From positions 1 to 64,000 of the forward strand of contig NZ_QKYK01000029.1 in the NCBI RefSeq assembly GCF_003426815.1: DNA of 64,000 nt, in the 5' to 3' direction. This document shows, in pieces, positions 25,851-34,762 of the stretch. Below the pieces are notes generated by a model. It was not told the origin of the DNA. It saw only the letters and a list, made by a program, of their open reading frames with translations, and did not search any database. The stretch is from Desertimonas flava (lineage in GTDB: Bacteria > Actinomycetota > Acidimicrobiia > Acidimicrobiales > Ilumatobacteraceae). Every line of letters starts with the position of its first letter. The first letter of the stretch is position 1. The position numbers were made by a program, and so were the translations under genes.

Positions 25851-26674
25851 CAGGCGGGCTCCGCCGCGGTGGGTGCCGCCTGGGGACGCAGGCGCAGGCG
25901 GGACGTCCGGCGCGTGCCGGCTCGAGTCCACGGCGTGGCGAGCCGCCCGATCAGCACGAGGATGGCGTCGAGCACGAGAGCGAGCACGACGATCGCCACG
26001 ATGCCCGACCACAGTTCGACGACGATTCCACGACGGCGCCCGTCGGCGAAGAGGCGACCGAGCCCACCGCGGCCGGTCAGGGCGCCGACGCTGATGAGTG
26101 ACACGGTGCTGACGGTCGCCAGCCGGAGGCCGGCGATCACGCCGGGAAGGGCGAGCGGGAACTCCACCGTGGTGAAGCGGACGATGCGCCGGTACCCCAT
26201 GCCGTCGGCCGCGCGCACCACCGAGTCGGGTACCGATCGCACCGCCTCGACGATGTTCCGCACGAGGATGATCAGGGTGTAGAGCGTCATCGCGGCCACG
26301 ATCGGCGCGTCACTGAGGTACGAGAACCTCACGACGCCGAGGACGTCGGCGTTCAGCGAGGCGAGCATCACGATGAGGGCGATCGACGGAACGGCGTAGA
26401 GGACGTTGGTCGCCGTCAGCATCGCCGGGTAGGTCTTGGGCCAGCGGATCGACACGTAGGCCAGGGGCAGAGAGATCAACGTGCCCAGGCTGACGGCCGT
26501 GATCGTGAAGCGGACGTGTTCGACGAACCAGTGGGCGATCACGTCCCAGTTCCCGGCCAGCTGCGGTCCGCTCCACGTCGCCACCTCGGTGTCGATGACG
26601 AAGGCGGCGATCGCGGCGCCGAGCACGCCCGCGACGACCAGGAGCAGGGCACTCCGCCGCATCGCCGGGCTCAC
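25850..26674 (-). CDS. Osmoprotectant ABC transporter permease, first
   Basis: A 274-residue permease. The first helix is at ~8-28, a short periplasmic stretch follows, then the core with HVRFTITAVSLGTLISLPLAYVS and the EAA-type SVVRAADGMGYRRIVRFTTVEFP. The last ~35 residues are a basic cytoplasmic tail. The GTG start overlaps the ATPase stop (GTGA). It pairs with the next permease as a heterodimeric channel. Confidence 0.92.
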   Translation of the reverse strand: MSPAMRRSALLLVVAGVLGAAIAAFVIDTEVATWSGPQLAGNWDVIAHWFVEHVRFTITAVSLGTLISLPLAYVSIRWPKTYPAMLTATNVLYAVPSIALIVMLASLNADVLGVVRFSYLSDAPIVAAMTLYTLIILVRNIVEAVRSVPDSVVRAADGMGYRRIVRFTTVEFPLALPGVIAGLRLATVSTVSLISVGALTGRGGLGRLFADGRRRGIVVELWSGIVAIVVLALVLDAILVLIGRLATPWTRAGTRRTSRLRLRPQAAPTAAEPA

Positions 26675-27456
26675 GGGAAGGGCGTCTCCAGCTTGTAGCC
26701 CGAGGCGTTGCCGGCCTGGTCGTACACGACGGTCCGATTGCCGACGAAGTCGTGGACGAACTCCGACGCCGGGTTCGCCAGTAGATCGGCCGGGGCGTCG
26801 AGCTGAGCGATGTGGCCAGGCGTCTGCATGACGGCGATGCGCGTGCCGAGGACGATCGCTTCGTCGACGTCGTGGGTGACGAAGACGACCGTCTTGCCGA
26901 GATCCTTCACGAGCCGTTTGAACTCGCGCTGCAGCTGGGCCCGCACGATCGGATCGACGGCACCGAACGGCTCGTCCATCAGCATCACCGGCGGGTCGGC
27001 GGCCAGCGCCCGGGCGACGCCGACGCGCTGCTGCTGCCCGCCCGACAGCTGAGCCGGATACTTCTTCGCCAGCTCCGGCTCGAGGCCGACGAGCTCGAGC
27101 AGCTCGTGGGCCCGGGCGTTGCGGCGCTTGCGGTCCCAGCCGAGCAGGCGGGGCACCGTCGTCACGTTGTCGACGATGGTGCGGTGGGGGAACAGACCGG
27201 ACTGCTGGATCACGTACCCGATCCCGCGCCGCAGCTCGTGGACCGGCATCGACTGGACGTCACGACCGTCGATGGTGATCGTGCCCGACGTCGGCTCGAT
27301 CAGGCGGTTGATCATGCGTAAGGTCGTCGTCTTGCCGCAGCCCGAGCTGCCGAGCAGCACGAGCACCTCGCCGTCGTCGATCGTCAACGAGAGATCCTCG
27401 ACCGCCGGCGGCGCCGACGGAGCGAAGCGCTTGGACACCCGATCGAGCTCGATCAT
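26671..27456 (-). CDS. Osmoprotectant ABC transporter ATP-binding protein
   Basis: A 261-residue ATPase of the OpuCA/ProV type: Walker A GSSGCGKTT, Q-loop VIQQSGLFPH, signature LSGGQQQRVG, Walker B VMLMDEPFGAVDP and H-loop VTHDVDEA. It lacks the C-terminal CBS domains that sense ionic strength in OpuA/OpuCA, so osmotic gating must come from elsewhere or be absent. First gene of the operon. TACGGT (27464-27469, minus strand) is 7 nt before the ATG, and the promoter overlaps that of the divergent SDR gene. Confidence 0.94.
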   Translation of the reverse strand: MIELDRVSKRFAPSAPPAVEDLSLTIDDGEVLVLLGSSGCGKTTTLRMINRLIEPTSGTITIDGRDVQSMPVHELRRGIGYVIQQSGLFPHRTIVDNVTTVPRLLGWDRKRRNARAHELLELVGLEPELAKKYPAQLSGGQQQRVGVARALAADPPVMLMDEPFGAVDPIVRAQLQREFKRLVKDLGKTVVFVTHDVDEAIVLGTRIAVMQTPGHIAQLDAPADLLANPASEFVHDFVGNRTVVYDQAGNASGYKLETPFP

Positions 27457-27463
27457 CCGCCTG

Positions 27464-27473
27464 ACCGTAACCT
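27464..27473. promoter_or_regulatory. Overlapping divergent -10 elements
   Basis: Minus strand TACGGT (27464-27469) for the importer operon, leaderless with a 7-nt spacer. Plus strand TAACCT (27468-27473) for the SDR gene. The two overlap by two bases, so the promoters should exclude each other. Confidence 0.4.
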
Positions 27474-27499
27474 CTGGCCGTCGACGGATGGAGGGGCAG

Positions 27500-28567
27500 A
27501 TGGCAGAAATTCGCACGGGCGACGTCGTCGCGGTCACCGGCGCGGCCGGATTCATCGGCGGGTGGGTGGTCCGCGAACTTCTCGATCGCGGCTACCGGGT
27601 GCGGGCATGCGTGCGAGCTACGGACGACGAGACGAAGGTGGGTTTCCTGCGGGCCATGCCGGCGTTCGCGTCGGGGCGTCTCACGTTGCACGCTGCCGAT
27701 CTGGACGAGGCGGGCTGCTTCGACGACGTGTTCCGCGGCTGTGACGGCGTCGCCCACGTGTCGCATGTGAGCACCTACGACGATCCCGACTACGTGCGCC
27801 GGACGTGCGATCACATCATCGCCAGCATCGAGGGCTCCGGCTCGGTGCGGCGGGTCGTCGTGACCTCCAGCATCGCCGCGGTGATCTCCGAGGCCGACAT
27901 CGGCGAGCTCGCCCGCCGGCCGGTCGTCGACGAGGACCGCCTGCCCGACGAGTCCAATCCCAAGCGCACACCGGAGCGGGGCCAGGGCTATTCGATGGGC
28001 AAGGTGATCGCCGAGCGCTCGTTCGCCGACGCCGCCGCCTCGTCACCGAGCGGCCGGTGGGACGCGATCACGGTCTGCCCGGCCGACAACATCGGTCCGA
28101 TCCTGTCGGCCCACCAGGGGCGGGTGAACTGGCAGGGGCTGATCGGCAAGATGGTCGCCGGCCGCTGCGAGATCTTCCACGGCACCGGGCCGTACCGGCC
28201 GTGGATGATCGTCGACGTGCGCGACAACGCGGCGTGCCATGTGGGGCTGCTGGAGTCGACCACGGTGCGCAATGGCGAGCGGTTCATCGCCATGTCGACG
28301 GAGACCCGTGACTACGAGACGATCGCCCGGTCGATCGACCGCGTCCTGCCCGAGCTGCACCACGACCCGGGCCCGATCGCCGACAACGCCCCCGACCGCT
28401 GGAAGGAGCGTGAGGACGAGTTCCGCTCGATCTGGGCCGGCCTGGAACTGCACAACGAGCGCATCCGCGCCGCCGTGCCCATCGAGTTCCGCCCGTTCGA
28501 CGACTCACTCCGCGACTGCGTCGAGTCGCTCATCGCCGTCGGCGGCATCGAGGTCAACCGCAAGTGA
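27500..28567 (+). CDS. NAD(P)-dependent epimerase/dehydratase (extended SDR)
   Basis: A 355-residue Rossmann-fold reductase resembling dihydroflavonol-4-reductase/cinnamoyl-CoA reductase proteins. The nucleotide motif is VTGAAGFIGG, the catalytic Tyr-Lys pair is YSMGK, and a TSSIAAV Ser/Thr segment precedes it. It would reduce a carbonyl or act on a sugar/lipid intermediate; substrate unknown. The ATG at 27500 is preferred over 27488 because GGAGGGG stands just before it. It ends just before a perfect two-way hairpin. Confidence 0.88.
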   Translation: MAEIRTGDVVAVTGAAGFIGGWVVRELLDRGYRVRACVRATDDETKVGFLRAMPAFASGRLTLHAADLDEAGCFDDVFRGCDGVAHVSHVSTYDDPDYVRRTCDHIIASIEGSGSVRRVVVTSSIAAVISEADIGELARRPVVDEDRLPDESNPKRTPERGQGYSMGKVIAERSFADAAASSPSGRWDAITVCPADNIGPILSAHQGRVNWQGLIGKMVAGRCEIFHGTGPYRPWMIVDVRDNAACHVGLLESTTVRNGERFIAMSTETRDYETIARSIDRVLPELHHDPGPIADNAPDRWKEREDEFRSIWAGLELHNERIRAAVPIEFRPFDDSLRDCVESLIAVGGIEVNRK

Positions 28568-28568
28568 C

Positions 28569-28601
28569 CGTTACGGAAGGTGCCAGGCACCTTCCGTAAC
28601 G
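28569..28601. terminator. Perfect 15-bp hairpin between convergent genes
   Basis: Arms 28569-28583 and 28587-28601 are exact complements with a CAG loop. The centre reads GGTGCCAGGCACC. It fills the 35-bp gap between the stops of the SDR gene (+) and LLM gene (-). It shares its core with the hairpin at 40420-40456. Confidence 0.75.
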
Positions 28602-28602
28602 C

Positions 28603-29622
28603 TCAGGTGCGGCGGAACGTCTCCAGCATCAGGTCGACGTCAGGCCCGAGCGGGTAGAGGATCGGGCACGTCGCCCCGGCGGCGACGTACTCGTCCACCT
28701 TGGCGACCACCTCGTCGGGCGAGCCCGACGCCGTGCAGCGCTGCACCACCTCGTCGGGCACGAGCCGGCTGGCCGCCTCGACCTCGTCGTGCGTGGCCGG
28801 CCACGTGAGCACCTTGCCGATCTCGTCGAGCAGCTCCTGGGGCACGCCCGACGCCTTCATGATGTGGGGCTGCTGGCCGAGGTACTGCGTGACCATCAGG
28901 CGAGCGGCGTCGAGGGCTCGCTGACGATCCTCGTCGACGCTGCACACCACGAGCTGGGGACGGTCGATGTCGTCGACGCTGCGCCCCGCCCGCGTTGCGC
29001 CGGTCGCCAGGGCCTCCATCGCCCGGGCGTTGTAGGCCGGGTCGACGAGGTAGTTGAGCACCACCCCGTCGGCGATCTCGCCGCTGAGCTCCATCATCTG
29101 CATACCGGTGGCACCGATGTAGATCGGCACGTCCTTCACCCGGCGCGGCTGGTACACGTAGTCGAGCTCGACGCCGTCGAGCCGGGCATGGATGCCGTGG
29201 ATGCTGACCGTCTCGTTGCCGAGCAGTCCACGCATCGCGGCGACCACCTCGCGCATCACCGTGAGTGGCCGGGCGCGCTGGATGCCCACCTTGGTCGCCA
29301 GCGGATCCCACCAGGCGCCGAGGCCGGCGAGGATGCGGCCCGGCGCGAGATCGTCGAGGGTCGAGAACGTGCTGGCCAAGCGGGCCGGATTGCGGGTCCA
29401 GATGTCGATGACGCCCGAGCCGATCTTGATGCGCTCGGTCGCCGCGGCGAACGCCGCCATCGGCACGACGGCGTCGCGCACGAGACGGCTGTCGGCCTGC
29501 CACACGGCGGCGAATCCGGCCGCCTCCGCTCGGCGCACGATCCCGATGCCCTCCCGGATGTCGTGGGCGTCCTGCAGGTAGAGAGCGACGGGATAGCGAC
29601 GGTTGCCAGCAGATTCGGCCAT
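28603..29622 (-). CDS. LLM-class F420-dependent oxidoreductase
   Basis: A 339-residue luciferase-like oxidoreductase with [32 protein letters not shown] and [13 protein letters not shown], the regular LLM cofactor-barrel segments. It is closer to F420-dependent methylene-H4MPT-reductase-like proteins than to the first LLM protein in this window. It likely uses F420H2; substrate unknown. The ATG at 29622 is chosen as the start of the recognisable domain; the frame continues upstream without coding features. Confidence 0.87.
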   Translation of the reverse strand: MAESAGNRRYPVALYLQDAHDIREGIGIVRRAEAAGFAAVWQADSRLVRDAVVPMAAFAAATERIKIGSGVIDIWTRNPARLASTFSTLDDLAPGRILAGLGAWWDPLATKVGIQRARPLTVMREVVAAMRGLLGNETVSIHGIHARLDGVELDYVYQPRRVKDVPIYIGATGMQMMELSGEIADGVVLNYLVDPAYNARAMEALATGATRAGRSVDDIDRPQLVVCSVDEDRQRALDAARLMVTQYLGQQPHIMKASGVPQELLDEIGKVLTWPATHDEVEAASRLVPDEVVQRCTASGSPDEVVAKVDEYVAAGATCPILYPLGPDVDLMLETFRRT

Positions 29623-29706
29623 GGCTGCATGATCGCACAAGACCCCACCATCCGCCGTGGGGCCTCCCCCACTGCAATCGACTCCGGAATCAGGTTGAGT
29701 ACAGGC

Positions 29707-30096
29707 ATGCGCCTTCGCCATCTGATCGCCCTGCCCATCGCCGTCGCGTCCATCGGCCTCGTTGCCGGCTGCTCCGAGGACGACCGCGAGAACCTCCTCG
29801 ACGACGGCGTCGAGCTCGCCGTCCGCAACTTCGCCGCGCTCCAGGGCGCCGAGCAGTTCAACCACGCTGGCCACGAGATCGACGACGACGGCCTGAAGTG
29901 CACGGCGACCGTCAGCGAGGGAGGCCGTGAGGCGGTCGACGTGGAGTGCACGGGCACCACCGTCGACGGCGGTGAGGCCGTGCTGAGCGGCCGCACGTCC
30001 GAGCTGCCGGGAGCGTCGATCACCGAGCTCGAGGGCGACTTCACGGCCACCGTCGACGGCGAGACCGTCTTCACCACCCAGGAGCTCGGCGGCTGA
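29707..30096 (+). CDS. Small lipoprotein of unknown function
   Basis: A 129-residue protein with a lipoprotein signal: Arg at 2 and 4, hydrophobic core, lipobox LVAGC (Cys near residue 22). The mature part is ~105 residues with two further Cys (LKCTATV, VECTGT) that could form a disulfide. The pattern recalls DUF4333-type actinobacterial lipoproteins, but the match is weak. It should be anchored on the outer face of the membrane. Confidence 0.75.
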   Translation: MRLRHLIALPIAVASIGLVAGCSEDDRENLLDDGVELAVRNFAALQGAEQFNHAGHEIDDDGLKCTATVSEGGREAVDVECTGTTVDGGEAVLSGRTSELPGASITELEGDFTATVDGETVFTTQELGG

Positions 30097-30103
30097 CGCC
30101 GCC
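30088..30103. terminator. Short hairpin between convergent genes
   Basis: GGCGGC-TGAC-GCCGCC across the end of the lipoprotein gene and the 10-bp gap to the convergent aminohydrolase. A small stem without a T-run. Confidence 0.3.
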
Positions 30104-30106
30104 GCG

Positions 30107-31129
30107 TCAGAGGAGCGCGAAGAGGCGGGCGGCCTGCTCGGCGGCGTGGGCCCTGACCTCGTCGAGATGCACCCGGGTCGGCCGGCCGCCCTCGACGAGC
30201 ACCTCGCCGTCGGCGGCCACGACATCGAGCGCCCTGATGCCCGGGGTGAAGGCGACGTGCCATGGCGAGTCGGCGTGGTCGTAGGACCACGTGACCCGGT
30301 CGCCCTCGCACTCAGGAAGTAGGCGGTAGCCGTTGGTGATCCAGCTCCAGGCCGTGTCGGGCGAGGCCGTCACGTCGTCCGCACGGTGGGCGACGTAGGC
30401 GAGGCGGAACTCCTCGAGCATGTCGGCCCCGATGCCGTCCGTGCCGAGCACGACATCGTTGCGTTTGCGGGCCGGGCGGCCGTAGCCGACGGCGTTGTTC
30501 ATGTTGCTGCGCGGGTTGTGGGCGAGCAGGCCGGGCAGCTCCCGGTCGAGCCGAACGCAGTGGACGATGAGCCAATCGTCGGCGGCAAGGGGCTCGAGGC
30601 GGGCACCGGCCGCCTCGTCGGGCGAGCCCTCGGCGACGTGGATGTGCACGCCGACGCCGAGCTCGGCGGCCAGGCCGGCTGCGGCGGCGAGCGTGTCGTC
30701 GGTACACGTGAACGCGGCGTGCACCCCCACCATGCCCCGGCCGCCGGCGCGCAGGAACCGCTCGTTCTCGGCGAGGCCGCGGCGGGCGCCGTCGGGCCCG
30801 TGGCGATCGGTCACGCCGTAGGCCAGCGATGTCCTGACGCCGACCTCGGCGCATGCGTCGGCGATCACGTCGAGGCTGCCCTCGATGGCGTTCGGGCTCT
30901 CGTGGTGGTCGACGATCCCCGTCGTCCCGGCGAGCAGCGCCTCCACGGCCCCGAGCCGCGCCGATGCCCGAAGCATGTCGAGGTCGAGGGCGGTGTCGAG
31001 GCGCCACCAGATCTGCTCGAGGATCTCGGCGAAGCCGGTTGGGGTACGCGGCGGCGCAGGCATCCCCCGCGCCAGGGTCGAGTAGAGGTGGTGGTGCGAA
31101 CAGACCAGTCCGGGGGTCACGGCTCCCAT
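30107..31129 (-). CDS. SsnA-like amidohydrolase/deaminase (short N-terminus)
   Basis: A 340-residue member of the amidohydrolase superfamily. [20 protein letters not shown] carries the HxH metal pair (H12, H14) and resembles SsnA/chlorohydrolase proteins. [25 protein letters not shown] and [16 protein letters not shown] (final Asp ligand) follow. Typical SsnA proteins are ~440 residues and begin with a ~55-residue beta strand region; here the protein starts right at the metal motif. An ATG at 31183 would add 18 residues, still short. It may be a natural compact form or N-terminally truncated. Confidence 0.78.
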   Translation of the reverse strand: MGAVTPGLVCSHHHLYSTLARGMPAPPRTPTGFAEILEQIWWRLDTALDLDMLRASARLGAVEALLAGTTGIVDHHESPNAIEGSLDVIADACAEVGVRTSLAYGVTDRHGPDGARRGLAENERFLRAGGRGMVGVHAAFTCTDDTLAAAAGLAAELGVGVHIHVAEGSPDEAAGARLEPLAADDWLIVHCVRLDRELPGLLAHNPRSNMNNAVGYGRPARKRNDVVLGTDGIGADMLEEFRLAYVAHRADDVTASPDTAWSWITNGYRLLPECEGDRVTWSYDHADSPWHVAFTPGIRALDVVAADGEVLVEGGRPTRVHLDEVRAHAAEQAARLFALL

Positions 31130-31189
31130 CGCCCCGAGGTTACGACCCGCGCGTGACACGTTCGGGGGGCTCGTTGCCTTCATCGGGCA

Positions 31190-31717
31190 ATGGGACCGAC
31201 GCCGGTGGACGAGACTGACGACGTGGCCGACATCCGGTGGGTCGACTTCGCCGCGTTCTATCGCGAGACGGAGCCGCGAGTGCGGCGGGCTCTGGTGGCC
31301 GCGTGCGGGGTGGAGATCGGCGTGGAGGCTGCGTCGCGGGCAATGGAACTCGGCTTCCAGCGCTGGTCCGACCTCCGGCTGATGGACAACCCGGCCGGGT
31401 ACCTGTACCGCGTCGGACGCAACGCCGCGCGGGACCGACGCAAGGCGCTGCCGGCCGTCGTGCCCGAGGCGGCGGAGCGCTACGGGTTCGAGCCGGCGCT
31501 CCCCGACGCCCTCAACGCACTGACCGAACAGCAACGCCAAGCGGTCCTGCTCGTGCACGGTGCGGGCGAGACGTTGGCGAGCGCCGCGGCGATGCTCGAC
31601 ATCTCGGTCTCGACGCTCCGCAACCATCTCAGCCGCGGCCTCGACCATCTCCGCCGGCGCCTCGGGGTGGAACCTGCACGCCACAGCATCAACGACGACC
31701 CGGAGTCCGACCGATGA
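31190..31717 (+). CDS. ECF-type RNA polymerase sigma factor
   Basis: A 175-residue minimal sigma factor. Region 2 (FAAFYRETEPRVRRALVAACG ... ELGFQRWSDLRLMDNPAGYLYRVGRNAARD) is diverged but complete. Region 4 has LTEQQRQAVLLVHGAGETLASAAAMLDISVSTLRNHLSRGLDHLRRRL. The next gene starts at the ATGA overlap with this stop codon and encodes a single-pass membrane protein with an outer beta-propeller, the position normally held by an anti-sigma factor. It is divergent from the SsnA-like gene, whose start is 60 bp away. Confidence 0.87.
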   Translation: MGPTPVDETDDVADIRWVDFAAFYRETEPRVRRALVAACGVEIGVEAASRAMELGFQRWSDLRLMDNPAGYLYRVGRNAARDRRKALPAVVPEAAERYGFEPALPDALNALTEQQRQAVLLVHGAGETLASAAAMLDISVSTLRNHLSRGLDHLRRRLGVEPARHSINDDPESDR

Positions 31718-33048
31718 TCGACCTCGACGACCAACTCAGCGCCTACAGCCGCTACCTCGACGACCTCGAACGACCGCTCGTGCCGGTCGTCCCGCTCGAC
31801 GAACCGGCCGCCGCGCCGATCCGCACCAGCCGCCGGCGGCTTCTGTCGATGAGTGCCGCCGCGGCGGTGGCGATCGCCGGCGGCGCGGTCATCGCCCGCA
31901 TCGCAACTCGCGGTGACGGCGGCTGGTCGAACCCGTCACCTCCCGACCCCGACTGGAAGCTCGTCCCCGACCTCGACGGCTTGTTCCTCCCGGCGCCGAT
32001 GGGCGAGGACATCATCGCCAGCGCCACGCCGAACGCGATCGCCATCGCCTCCGTCGCCGACACCAGCTTCGGCCTCATCGCCGTCGGCAGCGAGCGTCGT
32101 GATCTGATCACCTACAACGCGATGTGGCGGTCCGCCGACGGTCTCACGTGGGAGCGGCTCCCGAACGACGACGACTTCGGCCCCACCGAGTTCACGGGGT
32201 CGAGCGCCCGGACGCTCGTCAACCTCGTCGAGTTCGACGGCCGGCTGGTCGGGTCCGACGGCTCGAACTTCTGGAGGACCGACGACCTCGAACACTGGGA
32301 GTCGATCACGATCCCGCGTGCCAGCTCGCTGGACTACGGACGGCTCGCCACCAGCATCGCAGCCGGACCTCACGGCGTCTTCGCCGCCAGCTTCGGCCTG
32401 TGGTTCTCACCGGATGGTGCGGACTGGCAGGTCGTCGACGGCTACGGGGACTTCAACACGGCCTTCACCAACGCCGCCACCTTCGTCGACGACCTATTCG
32501 TGGTGACCGGGTCCACACGGTCGGAGCGGCTGGTCCTGACTTCGACGGACGGACGCGAGTGGTCCGCCATCGAACTGCCCGGCAGCGACGGCGATCATCC
32601 GGTTGCCGTCGCCGGCACCGAGGATCGCCTGGTGGTCCTCGGAGCGACATCTTCGGAGGACATGGGATGGATCCAGACACTCGCATGGACGTCGACGGAC
32701 CGCGGCTCGACATGGACTCGTACCACGCTCGGCGCGGTCGACCAGGACGGTGTCGCTCCGAGTGCGATCGTTCACGTCGGCGGCGAGTTCGTCGCCCTCG
32801 CTGCGCGTGGGCTGCAGGCCGACCCCGCCTCCAGGCAGTACCGGTCACCGGACGGACTCGAGTGGACCGAGTACTCGGTGGAGCCCGACGGGTTCCGCTG
32901 GGCGGCCACGGCATTCGGCGACGGCGCGGTGGCCGTCGGCGAGAGGGGCTGGCCGTGGACGATCGGCGGCCCGGAGGGGACGCTGCTGCCCGACGAGGCC
33001 GCGGCCGACGCGGCCAACTCGGCGAGCATCTGGACGCTCGGTCTCTGA
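31714..33048 (+). CDS. Membrane-anchored beta-propeller, putative regulator of the upstream sigma factor
   Basis: A 444-residue protein: a ~40-residue cytoplasmic N-terminus, one membrane helix (~44-63, after RTSRRRLL), and an outer domain of repeated blades with sialidase/BNR-like strands: WRSADGLTWERL, WRTDDLEHWESI, WFSPDGADWQVV, TSTDGREWSAI, TSTDRGSTWTRT and YRSPDGLEWTEY. There are six to seven such blades, so probably one propeller. The N-terminal stretch would face the sigma factor. It lacks the Cys/His zinc motif of ZAS anti-sigma factors, so it would be a new type if it does hold the sigma factor; that function is inference. Confidence 0.78.
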   Translation: MIDLDDQLSAYSRYLDDLERPLVPVVPLDEPAAAPIRTSRRRLLSMSAAAAVAIAGGAVIARIATRGDGGWSNPSPPDPDWKLVPDLDGLFLPAPMGEDIIASATPNAIAIASVADTSFGLIAVGSERRDLITYNAMWRSADGLTWERLPNDDDFGPTEFTGSSARTLVNLVEFDGRLVGSDGSNFWRTDDLEHWESITIPRASSLDYGRLATSIAAGPHGVFAASFGLWFSPDGADWQVVDGYGDFNTAFTNAATFVDDLFVVTGSTRSERLVLTSTDGREWSAIELPGSDGDHPVAVAGTEDRLVVLGATSSEDMGWIQTLAWTSTDRGSTWTRTTLGAVDQDGVAPSAIVHVGGEFVALAARGLQADPASRQYRSPDGLEWTEYSVEPDGFRWAATAFGDGAVAVGERGWPWTIGGPEGTLLPDEAAADAANSASIWTLGL

Positions 33049-33060
33049 CTCGCCGTGGAC

Positions 33061-33108
33061 TTCCTGTACTGATTTCTTGTCGCCGGTGACGCGAAATCAG
33101 TACAAGAA
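33061..33108. terminator. Long hairpin between convergent genes
   Basis: Arms 33061-33076 and 33093-33108 (core TGTACTGATTTC / GAAATCAGTACA) match at 15 of 16 positions with a 16-nt loop. It lies between the propeller gene (+) and the Rieske gene (-). It is unusually A/T-rich for this genome. Confidence 0.65.
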
Positions 33109-33117
33109 CTTCGGGGG

Positions 33118-34755
33118 TCAGTCGCGTTGGGTGCGGCCGGAGATGAAGTCGATGGCGCGGGTGACGTTGGCGGCGACGAAGCGTTCGAGCTTGGGGGCTT
33201 CGAGGAAGCGCTGGGCGGCCTGCAGGGGGCGGGGCGAGCCGGTGGCGACGGCTTCCTCGGTGGCCGCCACGGTGGTCTTCACGGCGTGGGCGTGGACGAT
33301 CTGCGCCGATGTCGTGTCGTCGAGGGCGCGGCGCTGGAGCCGCTCCCCCGCCGCCCGGAGGTCAGCGGGGGTCGGCGCCGAGGCACCAAATCCGAGATCG
33401 ACGTCCGCGGGCTCGCCGACAGTCGAGTGCCACTCGTGGCGGCCGGTCCACTGGGCCTGGAACACGCACCACAGAGCCAGGCGTAGGACGTCGGGGTCGG
33501 AGCGACCGGCGGCGTGCCAGCGCACGGCGTTGGCGTACGTCATGCCATGCGTGATGTCGAGCCAGCCGAAGTCGTCGTGGAACTCGAACTCGCCGGCGAC
33601 GTCGTAGCGGAGCATGCGCTCGGCGACGGCGAGCGACACGACATCGAGCACGCCGTCGATGCCGGCACCGGACCGAAGCGCGCCGGCGGCGGCAGCGAGC
33701 CCCGCCCGGCGATCGTCGCCGAGCAGGGCGGCCAGCAACGCACCGTCGTCCTGCCACGACGGATCGGGAACGACCTCGCACAGGGCGGCCAGGTCGACCG
33801 CGCCCATCGCCCGCACGAACGGGCGCATGTAGGGCAACGTGTCCTCACGGGTGCCGTAGATGATCGTCGGCACGAGATGCGGCAACACGGTTGCCGCCCG
33901 GTCCCAGCCGAGGCGATCGAGCAGTTGGAAGGCCTTCTGCGAGTAGATCGCGGCGTGACCGTACGACAGGTGATGGTCGCTGACGACCGCCGTGAACCAG
34001 CGGCGCAACGTCGCCGCGTCGACGCCGCTGTCGACGGCGGCGAGGAGCACCGCCTGAGCATCCTCCACCGACTCCGCCTCGACGTGGGCCCGGAAGGCTC
34101 CGAGCGGGTCGGCCGGCAGTGACGGCAGCGGCGGGGGCAGCGGGCGCGGCGGACGACCCCGCTCGGTCTCGGCGATGCCCGCGATCGCCTGCACCACCGG
34201 CAGCGCCCTGGCGTCGCCGTCGTAGTGGTCGACCATCGCGAGGCAGTCGGTTGCCGACGCCACGGAGTGGCCCCAACCGAACTCGGCGCGGGGCGCGCCG
34301 TACTGCACGGCCTCCCAGACCAGCTCGCCGGGGTCGGCGTCGGCACGCAGCAGGCGCACGACGTCCCGCGACACCTGACCGACGCGCTGGCGTTCGATGC
34401 CACTGCGTAGGCTCGCCGTCAGGCGGGTCCGCAGTTCCGCCGGCTCGGGCGCGTTGATCGTCACCGACAGCGTGCCGTCGTCGGCGACCTCGACGTCGTG
34501 CGCGGTCACCGCCTCCTCGCCCTGCACGCACGCTCCCGACCTGACGTCGAACTTCCAGTTGTGCCATGCGCACGTCAGCAGGTCGCCCGAGAGGTCGCCT
34601 TGGGTCAGGCCGTAACCCTCGTGGGGGCAGGCATGGTCGAGGGCGTGGACCCCAGACGAGGTGCGGACGAGCAGGACACGGCGCTCGCCCACCCGGGCGA
34701 GGCGCATCGAACCGACCTCGAGGTCGGACAGGGTGATGTCGGAGACGACGGACAT
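33118..34755 (-). CDS. Rieske [2Fe-2S] protein with large C-terminal domain of unknown function
   Basis: A 545-residue protein. Residues ~8-105 are a Rieske ferredoxin domain: C43-P-H45 and C62-A-W-H65 are the cluster ligands (ACPHEGYGL ... LLTCAWHNWKFD). The remaining ~430 residues are mainly helical, with conserved-looking His motifs (VVSDHHLSYGHAAIYSQKAF, ITHGMTYANAVRWHA, TGRHEWHS) that could bind a second metal or a heme; I do not recognise the family. The ATG at 34755 is 7 nt after TACCGT, so the mRNA is leaderless. It is divergent from the CapA-like gene with a palindrome between. Confidence 0.78.
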   Translation of the reverse strand: MSVVSDITLSDLEVGSMRLARVGERRVLLVRTSSGVHALDHACPHEGYGLTQGDLSGDLLTCAWHNWKFDVRSGACVQGEEAVTAHDVEVADDGTLSVTINAPEPAELRTRLTASLRSGIERQRVGQVSRDVVRLLRADADPGELVWEAVQYGAPRAEFGWGHSVASATDCLAMVDHYDGDARALPVVQAIAGIAETERGRPPRPLPPPLPSLPADPLGAFRAHVEAESVEDAQAVLLAAVDSGVDAATLRRWFTAVVSDHHLSYGHAAIYSQKAFQLLDRLGWDRAATVLPHLVPTIIYGTREDTLPYMRPFVRAMGAVDLAALCEVVPDPSWQDDGALLAALLGDDRRAGLAAAAGALRSGAGIDGVLDVVSLAVAERMLRYDVAGEFEFHDDFGWLDITHGMTYANAVRWHAAGRSDPDVLRLALWCVFQAQWTGRHEWHSTVGEPADVDLGFGASAPTPADLRAAGERLQRRALDDTTSAQIVHAHAVKTTVAATEEAVATGSPRPLQAAQRFLEAPKLERFVAANVTRAIDFISGRTQRD

Positions 34756-34762
34756 ACCGCGC

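Noticed and set aside
30107-31684. Longer SsnA-like protein (525 residues)
   Set aside because: The added N-terminal part is antisense to the sigma gene and lacks the beta strands expected before the HxH motif.
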